A DNA stretch of 64,000 nt from Rhipicephalus microplus (Eukaryota; Arthropoda; Arachnida; Ixodida; Ixodidae): the NCBI RefSeq assembly GCF_043290135.1, contig NC_134710.1, positions 460,451,376-460,515,375 on the forward strand, read 5' to 3'. Each line of letters starts with the position of its first letter. Positions within the stretch are counted from its first letter, which is position 1. The notes under the pieces are model-generated. The model was not told the DNA's origin and searched no databases. It was given only the letters and a program-made list of their open reading frames with translations. A program made the translations under genes and the position numbers. Of the stretch, positions 55,135-64,000 are shown one piece after another.

Positions 55135-57345
55135 AACGGACACACACCAGAATAGAAGAGAAACTGTTCAATGAAAGGACTTTGTGCATGACAGCGAGAA
55201 CCACCCCACAGACCGCTATGTGAGTTCAAGTCCCCAAGGACTAGATAACGTTCGGGTAGTTCATCTATTGGAGACTGGAATTCACAATTTTGAAGACAGT
55301 CGTGTGGAGGTATGTACAAAGAGCAGATGGTGGCGAGTTTGTTTAGAAGAACTGCTAGGACAGCCACCGCCGAGGGAAGTTTGAAGGGGTAATGCGTACA
55401 TGCTGTCCCTTGTGTAAGTATCAGCTAGACCACCAGATGATGGCATCGCATCATCTCTATCCTTTCGGAAGATTACGTAGTTACTTAGAAAGTTTGTGTG
55501 TGTTTGCTTTACTGTGTCTCTTGTACACGCAGCACTCTTGGATTGTATTCATGGAGGAGTTCTTGCAGGTCATCGAGGTTTCGAAGAAGGCCTCGAAAGT
55601 TCCACTGTAATATATCTGCATACTAAGAAGAGATGGCGCTGTGTGTACAGAGAATATCCTGTGTTGGAGTGAACTTGATTCAGGCGGCAGGACGGTCGTC
55701 CGACCGCATTATTAGCTTCCTATTTTTCTTGGCGCGCTCCGAGGATCTGCGCCACTCTTTCGACACCAAGGCTACTGTCGTTTTCATTGCCTCGATGGAG
55801 GCACTGGATGCCCGCACGTGTGAGCTCGTGGTTCGAATTCTGCGGCTTGCCTGGTGAGACAAGGACCCTGGAGTGTGTGGTCTGTTTCCGCGAGTAGTTG
55901 GAGTAGACTGAACTACCGCTTAGTGGGTAGGCGCCACAGCCGACTGCTCGCTCTGAGCATGCCAAAGGAGTGGTGAGGGTACCCCCTGACGCACCACCTC
56001 AGCATATGTGGGGCCATAAAATGGCGACACTCTTCTTCTTGCTTCTTTGAATGTGATGCTTGCATTTATCTTCTATGAGAAAATCTCTTTTCGTTTTTTC
56101 CAAAATGAACAGGGCCATGAGTATGCGCATGATTTCCGCCACCATTCACAAAGCGTGACAGTTCTTTGCAGATGTCAGAGTTGTGGCTTGACACTCCACA
56201 TTGTGCACAAGTTTTGTGACCACGATAGCTTTCTGAGCCGTGGCCGTACGTCTGCCATTGGAAGCAACGACGACGGTTTCGTATGTACGACCTGAGAGAT
56301 GTCTTCGTGCACTCATTTTGAATAATTTCTTGAAGATTACTGGAAGCGAACATGAGAATAAGGTGTTTTGTAGGTGTTTGCTTGTTGTCTCTTCTATTGA
56401 TAATTCTTTGTGCATTGGTCACATTCTGACTCTTTCACCTCTCCAGAACTTCCGCTTTGGTCAGGCCAAACAAAACAGCGTTAGATATCACTCCATGACT
56501 TGTGTTTGTTGATCTGTGTGATGTTACAGTGATCAAAGTGTCACCAAAGGTTGAAAAATTGTGTAGCTTCTTAAATTGTTCTTTTTCTCGAACTACGAGG
56601 AGGAGGTCTCCTTTAGCCATTTTGGTAGCTTTGTACCCTGCACCAAGAATTTCTGTGCGACACCTGAATACTACAAAGGGGGATATAGTTTTGGCTTGCT
56701 TGCCACTTTTCTCACCATGTATGACATGGAAATTGGGGAAGTTTTCACTTGATCAGTAGAAAAATTTGAAGTCTTTGGTGCGTATGAGCTTTAACGCAGT
56801 ATGATCACTTAAAAGATGAAAAGCTCTATGCATGCCTATTCAATTTTCTTCAGAAGCGTTGGCGGCCACCCACCACGGAGCCCAACGAAGGGACGCTACA
56901 AGTTTGCGGATGCTAAAACCTGTAGACGCCAGTTGTACAATGCTACCATAACGCGATGCACCTAAACCAAGGTAGGCTATTTGCACAGGGCTAACCCTAG
57001 CCGCCAGGCTGTTTGGAAGTAAACAGAAGAGAGTGGAAGACAGGACAGATAAACAATGAGAGATAAAAACAAAGATGGAGGGAGAGAGAGAGAGATAGGA
57101 AACAGCGACTGCCGGTGTCCCCTGTATGGGTAAGCCCAGGGGTGGCATCTATAAAAGCCAGGGCCAAAGGGGTGTGTTGCCTCTGCCGGGGGGGGGGGGG
57201 GGGGGCTTAAAGGTCCAATCACCCGGTGATGGCTCAACAACACGCATGGCTAGGTGTGGGAAAGAATTGAAACTCCCCCATTAGCTCGGGTCCATGGTGT
57301 CACTAAGCATCAAACGCTTACTTGCGCAGATGCTCTGCAGGGAAT
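55126..57345 (-). pseudogene. I-type LINE copy A: piece 1 (leader, gag, endonuclease start)
   Basis: The endonuclease start includes SLYIPPHDCLQNCEFQSPID and YLVLGDLNSHSGLWGGSR (55,367-55,113), with the expected Asp in GDLN. Gag (about 56,835-55,680) contains EKSGKQAKTISPFVVFRCRT and KHLILMFASSNLQ, but the zinc knuckles are damaged (CFQWQTYGHGSESYRG retains one Cys). The leader at 56,900-57,345 has the same blocks as copy B, including a G-run at 57,188-57,204. Homology ends near 57,345. Confidence 0.85.
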
Positions 57346-59060
57346 CTCAGCAGTGTAAGCAACACTGTTTTCAGTGACTTCGAAGTAACAGGGCGATATG
57401 TTGCCGTTTTAAAACCACTGTGATTTAGCTGGCCACTGAAAGGGAATAAATGCACCAAAGGCTCTGGAGGCACGCGTGCAGAAAAATGAGGTGAGCTGGA
57501 TCAGACTCGTGCTGCTGCGGGAGCGGGATACAATCGTTTTATATAAACCAAGTGACCAACGTTTTCCGAAATTCATCGATGTCAAGTTTGCCGATGAACA
57601 GGTGGTCAAGGAAGTGGATTCGGGAGCAGTGCGGTAAAATTATCAGCCAGAAAGAGCCTGAAGAACTACCAGTGCCTAATATTATGAACAACAAGTCATT
57701 CAGCTTGTCACTTTGACTAAGCCGCGTCTCGAAGTTTGATAAAAAAATATGGTGCAAGTAAACTCAAAGGCAGAAGCCTCAAGCAGCCTTTATTGTTCGT
57801 CCAGGAGCAAGGAAACAACTTGATTGGACGAGATTGATTAAGGCCACTCCAGATACAAGTAATGGACCTTTATCACATCAGTAGCAGAAAGCAAAACCTT
57901 TTCGCTGCCAGCTCTGAGAACTTTTCAGCAAGTCATGGCCTGATGTGGCATTACCACCTATAAACACCGAGCGGTAGGATGAGACAATACCGCGGTTCTT
58001 TGACTATCGAAGTGTGCCATTTGGATTGAAACAGAATGGTTTGAACGACCTGAATAGGCTCGTGGCATTGGAAATCTTGGAGCCGACTTCGTATGCAGAA
58101 TCAGCTTCCCACCCCCTGGTGATAGTGCGAAAGACAAATGGCTCGTTCAGGATGTGCCGAGATTATGAACCCACCATCAACACATTTGTCAAGGGTAACG
58201 TGCAACCCCTACAGACCAACAAAGGGCTTTTCTTTTCGGTAATCTCGGCAAAGACTCCATTTTTTTGTAAATATGACCTACCCCAGGTTTATCAAGAACT
58301 CTTAGTGGACAAAAAGGGCGCATAACTACTGACAGATAAGCACAGTAAAGGGCTACAAAGTTTGTTGACTGCCATATGACGTATTTGTGGCACCTAGTTT
58401 GTTTAAGGTCGTTGACACAATACTAGCAGCAATTAATAAAGTTACTGCACACATGAATGCCATTTTGCTGGCCAGAGAAAAAGAAAAATATGAGCGCGTG
58501 CTCACCGACTTATTTAATCTGCTCTCTAAGACTGTACTCAGACTGCGGGCAAACAAATGGTTTTTTTTTTCTACCAAAGCTTTGAGCTCTTGGGCAATTC
58601 CCTAGTCAAAAATAGCGTCTATCTATTCGAAACCATGTCGATGCCATCCACAAAGTGCTTATATAGAATGACCGGTCATTCTCGGTCATTCTCGGCAACT
58701 TTGACAATCCTTCTTCACGCAGCAGGCCTTAAAAAGCAAAAAAAAAATTTACCAGCTTTTGGAGAAAAATGCCAACTATAAATGGGAGGAGGAGCACCAC
58801 GAGGCGTCCCAAAGTCTTCAGAAGTCATTAAGTTCAGTCTTCTTGCTGGTGCATATTACCAGGAGTTATGGCTCTTTTGATACTGTCATGTGATGCGTCC
58901 GCCGTGCGTAACGGTGCTGCATTGGCTCACTGTGACAACTCGACGAATGAGCAGCCGATCACCTACTCATCGAGAACGCCTACTCATCGAGAATTTTCTT
59001 TGCAAGTGAATATTGATTTTGGTGCATGTTTATCGAGGAATTCACAAACGTAAAGAATTT
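57346..59060 (+). pseudogene. Ty3/gypsy-type pol remnant (protease, RT, RNase H)
   Basis: A protease-like block reads KEVDSGAV near 57,610 and NNLIGRD near 57,810. The RT start reads RLVALEILEPTSYAES, VIVRKTNGSFRMCRDYEP and PFFCKYDLPQVYQELLVD (58,014-58,325, palm Asp present). The expected YMDD region near 58,450 reads TAHMNAILLA, so the catalytic aspartates are gone. The RNase H block is LSCDASAVRNGAALAHCDNS with PITYSSRT (58,868-59,000). Integrase and LTRs are not seen. Very old copy, directly outside the 5' end of I-LINE copy A. Confidence 0.78.
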
Positions 59061-60317
59061 CATGCCATGATTATTCGTGTTACAAATTTCCGAAAGAGAG
59101 TGTTCTGCGTTCTGACTGCGAACGTGCTGTTCGAAAGAATAGTTGGAGGGCTACGGACGGTGACCACCTCTGTTCTGTTCATTTTGAAGAATGCTACTTT
59201 GACAGAACGGGGCACACAACCAGACTGCGGCATGGCAGTGCACCTTCAAGTTTTCCTGCTTCCCGAGCGCATCTGCAAAAACCTATTATTTTCTACCTCT
59301 TTAACGTAGCTTCAATTGATTCCAGTGACAAAAATAAGCAATTGCGTCTAAAACAAAATGAGGCACCTTTGAAATCAACTCTATTTTGCCGACGAAACCG
59401 AAACCAAAACACCCATAGAAGAAGTTGCCAAAATGATCGAGTGGCGTTATATCAAACATCGTGCTACCTCGTTTCTAGGCTCTGAAGGAGGCGCTTTCCA
59501 TCACAACACACGTCGCCAACGAAAGTTGATAAGTATTATGCAGGACTAATGCCACTGCAATCGTTCTTATAAACGGTTCATTTGGGGTACGTCTCCTGGA
59601 ATTTTGTTGGTTGTACGCAACATCGGTGCTTCGGCTTTGGTTCCGCCTGTAAATTGGTCAGAAGGTTATAATTCGATAACTCTAGAAAAATTACTGGTGA
59701 CTCCCAGTTTATTTAATTATGCCTCTCTTTTCTAACTTTAGCTTTAACTATTTCAACTTCCTTATACATATTCTCTGGTAATCTACCGACACACACACAC
59801 ATGCACATACACAAAAGAGGCGAGCAAATGTTGCGTTCCCCTTGATCTTGAGTCTCTGGAGACACATTTCATAAAACACCCAATATATACTACAGCCCTT
59901 TTGTACCGCAATAGTGCGCCAGCAAGCTTGATATGCGAAGTATCCCTCGACAACAGATTAATCTGAAAGCGTGCAGCTGACAATGGATGCATGAAATAAC
60001 TTGTTTTAGAAACAAGAAGAGCCATTTATTCATTAGTCTAACCTAAGAGTGGTTTCCACCTCAATTTTTATCGAGTAACTGCAAACCAACGTGCGCAACG
60101 TGCGTATTCCATTGCGGTCTATGGCGGTAACGCCCTGTTTTTCCTCTAGCATATGGTTGCCGGCAGCTTCACTTGCTCCCGTTGGCAGCAGCCGGGACTG
60201 CCACTCCGGAGGTCCTATATAACCTCCTGGTTCTAAAGCCTCATAAAGAGTCCTAATGCTCATGTTAGATGAAATCCCCAGCAATATTTTAAGTATAAGG
60301 GCAGCTGACTGACAGAG
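59061..60317. other. No recognisable gene
   Basis: About 1.25 kb. A minus-strand frame of 83 codons (60,284-60,033) has no known motif. A short CA repeat occurs at about 59,790-59,815. If the P-element transposase once had a THAP domain and upstream exons, they should lie here, but none are visible. Confidence 0.45.
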
Positions 60318-61957
60318 ATGGCATCAAATTCCTCTGAAGCAGCAAAAAAAGCACACGTGTTCATGACAAATTCGTTGCTTTCTGCGCACAAAGATGTGGT
60401 ACACATCTTCCCTGTTTACAGCATTGAAGCCAACCATTTGCATGACATCTTGAATAAAGTGATTTGGGTTTTGAAAAAGCAGATTTTACAGCAATTACCA
60501 TTATCACTGATAACAATGCCATGAAGTAATGTAAATTTTTTCAAAAAACCAAACAATAGACATTGTGTACCCACATCCAGCAGACAAGGCAAGGCAGATA
60601 TTTTTCATTGTAGATACCGTGCATTAATTGAAGTGCATCCATAACAACTGGTTGAACCAAAAAACGAAGGCCGTTCAATTTTGTATCCCGAATTTTTAGG
60701 TAGGACATCTCAGGTGCAAGTGAAGAAAGCAACATTTCAGACACTTTGTGAACTGTACGCTTCCGATCAGCACAACCTCTTAAAGCTTGGATACGGACTG
60801 ACCTACAAGGCTTTGAACCCCTCCAACCTCGAAATAAAAAACGCGCAACTAGCACTGAAAGTGATGAGTCCATTCATTGCACAAGCACTCAAAACTTATG
60901 GAGCAAAGCTTGCTTTGAGTTCTGCCGTAGAAACTGCCGCTTTTATTGAATTAATACACAAGTGGTGGTGCGTTGTGAACACTAAAACACCATCGAAAGG
61001 TAAGCGCCTGAAAAAACCTCATCAAGCACCCGTAAGAAGTATGGAGGACATGCAGCTGCAGTTTCTTAATGCACTTGTGGACTGGCCTGACACTTAGGAA
61101 AACTTGAAGGTTGGCACTGTCCATGCAGGACTATTTACTACGCAGATGCACTCGGCACTATGTCTCACATCGTACTCCTTGAATAATGTCAGCTGGTATT
61201 GCTTGGAAGAGCTGCGTTTTGAATATGTCATGCATGGAAAGTATCAGACAGACAGCCTCGAGGAGAGGTTTGGTCATTACCGTTGGCTATGTAGATCCAA
61301 CTACCGTATTTCCGTCCAACAAATATTTGAATCAGAAGCCAAACTGAGGCCTCGAAACGCGCTAGTATTTCCAGACATGAACGAACTGTCCCAGCTGAGC
61401 AGCATTGTGTTTGATGCAGCCAAGGTGTTAGAAGGATATCGCATCAAGGTGACCGAAGAGGATGTGAAGTCAAAAGAAGAACGCTTGCCTGCAATAGTGT
61501 ATATTGCAAGTTATTGCGCCCACGCCACTTTCAGAAACATTCCCTGGGAAAATAGTGCGGTCAGCATCACGAGACAAGATAGCCATTTGCCAATGGGAGA
61601 TGATATGCTAATCGAAAGCCTCACAAAAGGGGCCCTGAAGTGTGCCCAATAAGTAGTAATCATTGCTGTTCTTCACACACAATTCGTGCTAAAAAAGCTA
61701 ACCTCAAAAAGAGACTTCGCCCGCTTTCATGCAGCATGGCACCAAAGGCAGCTTCTCCTCAATGTGGTGAAGCACCTCTTAATTGATAATGAAGATTTGG
61801 GCATATGTTGCAAATGACACCATCGAGACCCAGTGCTTCATAACATATTGTGGGCAGCCAATACCTTACTGAAAAACTGCGTCCAAATGAAAACCGACAA
61901 GTTAATGACGGCAAAGAAGGGTGCAGCACTGACGAGAAAACTGAAGGCACTTAATTA
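60318..61957 (+). pseudogene. P-element-type (THAP9-like) transposase, C-terminal two thirds
   Basis: Decayed transposase with blocks in family order: KKAHVFMTNSLLSAHKDVVH (60,318-60,520), PEFLGRTSQVQVKKATFQTL, HNLLKLGYGLTYKALNPSNL and WWCVVNTKTPSKGKRLKKPH (60,681-61,097), then ALCLTSYSLNNVSWYCLEEL, YVMHGKYQTDSLEERFGHYR and SNYRISVQQIFESEAKLRPR (61,104-61,652), and a last weak block to 61,957. The frame breaks at stops near 60,522, 61,097 and 61,650. The N-terminal THAP zinc finger is not visible. P-type transposases cut and join element DNA using GTP as cofactor; this copy is inactive. Confidence 0.85.
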
Positions 61958-62600
61958 AGCCACCTTTGGTGGCTTGAAAATCGGCCTCAGAATAAATAAA
62001 TGATGCAGTCTGCATGTAATATATTTGATAGTAGTTTATTTCCTTTTAATCAAGGAAATCAAAAGACGCCATACCATAGTCTCACACGCTTCTAACACTA
62101 CAGCTTTCGGGCACAATAATCAAAGCCTTCTTTAGAATGTCTTAGTTTAACATACCTTGCCTTTCAGTTTACATCTGCATGCTTGAGTGAAAAGTGCATA
62201 TATGTGATTACCACTGCGTCTTGTGTGAGGTGACCTCCCACACGTCTAGCGCATGATAGTGAGTAGAGCCTAGGCGCCTAGCAGACAAACTTTTTCACGA
62301 GGCGCGGGCCACTCGCGGCACAGAGAATGTGCAGGCCTTAACCTGTTCTAGGTGACTTTGGCCCCTGAATTTCATCCTAGAGAGGTGGCAAATACTATTC
62401 CTAAACTCATATGGCACCCACAATGGCTGCTAACGCTATTTTAGGTTTCTTACACCAGCGGTTTAGAAAGTTTCCCTACGTTGGATTCAAAAGAGTTAGC
62501 TGTCAGCCTTCGTACTGTCACGGGCAGTGGCGTACCAACTCTTTCGCGAGTGGTGGGAAGGGGCAAACAGCCTACCTCACTCGTCACGAGGGATGTGTGT

Positions 62601-62602
<2 letters not shown>
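61958..62602. other. No recognisable gene
   Basis: Non-coding sequence between the P-element remnant and the TA microsatellite. It contains an AATAAATAAATG word at about 61,992, possibly the polyadenylation region of the P-type gene. Confidence 0.45.

Positions 62603-62693
<91 letters not shown>
62603..62693. repeat. (TA)n microsatellite
   Basis: About 90 bp of uninterrupted TA at the 3' side of the Penelope-like element. Ile/Tyr frames over it are artefacts. Confidence 0.98.
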
Positions 62694-62694
<1 letters not shown>

Positions 62695-62754
62695 TATGGG
62701 ACATGGCACAACGGGAGCGTTGTCAACAAGGATAAATATATTTATTTCCCAACC

Positions 62755-62781
62755 GTTTCGGGAGGGGTCTCCCTTCATCAG
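62755..62781 (-). ncRNA. Candidate hammerhead ribozyme core
   Basis: On the minus strand: CTGATGA, one A, a 5-bp stem GGGAG/CTCCC with loop ACCC, then GAAAC. These are the two invariant strands of the hammerhead core around stem II. Penelope terminal repeats are known to carry minimal hammerheads. Stems I and III and the cleavage triplet could not be settled by eye. Confidence 0.6.
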
Positions 62782-62875
62782 GGGATGAGTTATACTAACA
62801 TGAACTTCCAAACTTCGTTGCTGCCGCGTCCCTCTCGCCTTGGAAGATGTTTGCGAGAGTGAGAGAGAACTAAAA

Positions 62876-62911
<36 letters not shown>

Positions 62912-63553
62912 AATAAAAAAGAGAAGAACAAATACGAGAAGAATAAAAGGCGAAAAAAGAAAAAAAAAGAAAAAAAGAAAGTAAAAAAGAAGAACCACTG
63001 TCAATACTGAGAACAAAACTAAATGTCCATGTACGTCCACATCCGGTTCTAATCCCATGCTGGTCAGTTCTCGGCGTGTGTCGGGCCACCCAAGATTGTC
63101 GCCGCGGTGGCGGGAGGGGTCCGTGACGGCGTGCGTAAGGAAAGGGTTTCCCCTAATGGGTCGGTCGGCTCTTTACCTTTCATCTTCGTCCGTTTCCCTT
63201 CAATATTCATCAAGTGTTAGGCGAACAAAACCACTTTGTATGTGCATGTGAAAAAAAGAAAAAAAGAAAAAAACAAGAAAGGACAGTGTATACGTACGAG
63301 TCAGTCAGAAAAAACAAGCATGGTCTCCAGCTATCAATCTTTGTCACCAATTTCCTCCTGGCTTACTTCTCGGAGGCCGGAGAGTCTTCCGCGGTACTCG
63401 TTTTTTGCCGGCTACTAATGTTCGAAATTTCAAAATAAGATATGCCTCACGCTGTTCGCGCTCGCTTCTGTTTGAGAAACCGGACTGCAAAAGATTTACG
63501 CTGATATTTTCAAAACTGTTGTTTGGCAGGTGCAGATGTCTAGATAAAGGTAG

Positions 63554-64000
63554 CTACGGCAGTGAATTGGCGTGGTACCGGTGATTATTGAACCACAGCC
63601 GAAATGGTGTGTCTGTTTGGCCGATATATTCTTGTCCGCAGATGTTGCAATGTAGCATGTATATTACGTTACTGGAGTCACAATCAGGGCTTTCAGTTAT
63701 GCAGAATTTGAAATCCGAGAAGTTCGCTTTGGATTCACGTGTTGTGACCATCTGTGGGCATACCTTGCATCGAGCTTTCCCGCAGGGAAGGCACCCTGAT
63801 TGAATTTTGGGGGTGTTTGTTTTTGCTCTGACAAGAATGTCCTTCAGATTTTTATCCCTGCGGTACACCACGTGAGGTGGCTTCGAGAAAATAGAAGTTA
63901 GTCGTTTGCTTTGCCTGATTATGTTGAATAGGCGGGAAAGTATGTTGTTGGTTCGTGGAGCAGATGAGGAGTAAGATAGTACACGGTTCGTTTGGGAAGT
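63554..64000 (-). CDS. Penelope-like element polyprotein, GIY-YIG endonuclease end
   Basis: The frame is open from the window edge to the stop at 63,554. It contains NNILSRLFNIIRQSKRLTSI and KPPHVVYRRDKNLKDILVRA, a Cys cluster (CLPCGKARCKVC), ITESPDCDSSNVIYMLHC and CGQEYIGQTDTPFRLWFNNH, the GIY-YIG nuclease with its Tyr, YIG and the Asn/His block. Penelope elements use this nuclease after the RT to open target DNA. The frame is uninterrupted over about 149 codons, so the copy may be relatively young. It is truncated by the window, not necessarily in the genome. Confidence 0.85.
   Translation of the reverse strand, partial: TSQTNRVLSYSSSAPRTNNILSRLFNIIRQSKRLTSIFSKPPHVVYRRDKNLKDILVRAKTNTPKIQSGCLPCGKARCKVCPQMVTTRESKANFSDFKFCITESPDCDSSNVIYMLHCNICGQEYIGQTDTPFRLWFNNHRYHANSLP

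Larger units (their letters stand above)
62694..64000 (-). mobile_element. Penelope-like element, 3' part (continues past the window)
   Basis: Contains the 3' end of a Penelope polyprotein, a long 3' region with a (GAAA)n tract (62,872-62,912) and a hammerhead-type core near the terminus, as in the terminal repeats of Penelope elements. The TA repeat marks the probable end. RT would lie beyond position 64,000. Confidence 0.8.

Noticed and set aside
62411..62788. 125-codon plus-strand frame with an Ile/Tyr tract
   Set aside because: Most of it is the TA microsatellite; the remainder has no motif and overlaps the Penelope 3' end.

Overview
This 64-kb window is eukaryotic and is made almost entirely of transposable elements in different states of decay. 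There are no operons or bacterial-style genes. The mix is RNase H-bearing I-type LINEs, a CR1-like LINE, a tRNA-derived SINE resembling the tick Ruka family, Harbinger, Tigger/pogo and P-element DNA transposons, Penelope-like elements and Ty3/gypsy remnants. Together with long AT, GT, CA and TA microsatellites, this suggests a large arthropod genome, most likely an ixodid tick. The species assignment is inference. No conventional host gene could be supported with confidence.

Left part (1-21.5 kb). Two diverged copies (about 0.55-3.6 kb and 7.85-9.2 kb) of an unrecognised protein-coding repeat sit beside related minisatellites. The first copy is split by a 1.9-kb non-autonomous DNA transposon. 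At 10-14.4 kb lies a Harbinger-type cluster: a spliced transposase remnant on +, a four-exon Myb/SANT-like partner gene on -, and a two-exon DUF4806-like gene on -. At 15.5-19.4 kb is a decayed I-type LINE (copy C, minus strand) carrying a SINE fragment with its own target duplication.

Central nest (about 21.5-57.3 kb). The dominant structure is one minus-strand I-type LINE (copy A) broken into five pieces by four later insertions: a CR1-like LINE (21.7-25.9 kb), a 2.0-kb Tigger (26,453-28,452), a 1.3-kb Tigger-related non-autonomous element (28,854-30,189) and a plus-strand LINE of another family (32,222-55,125). The plus-strand LINE is itself split twice. A nearly complete, younger I-type LINE (copy B, 33,261-39,102) sits in its gag with a perfect 14-bp target duplication. 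An 11.1-kb block (41.9-53.0 kb) interrupts its reverse transcriptase. That block contains a SINE, a Penelope fragment, a Ty3/gypsy pol fragment, a LINE fragment and two long microsatellites. Insertion order can therefore be read from the nesting: A, then the plus LINE, then B.

Right part (57.3-64 kb). A badly decayed Ty3/gypsy pol is followed by a P-element (THAP9-type) transposase remnant. The window ends in a minus-strand Penelope-like element with a GIY-YIG endonuclease and a candidate hammerhead ribozyme core.

The most unusual signals are the 363-bp 5' tandem monomer with a TATA box and a 2A-like peptide motif in the CR1-like LINE, the hammerhead core in the Penelope element, a hairpin with a GCAA tetraloop at the 5' end of the I-type LINE, a perfect 40-bp palindrome at the 5' end of the plus-strand LINE, and the unidentified coding repeat at the left.
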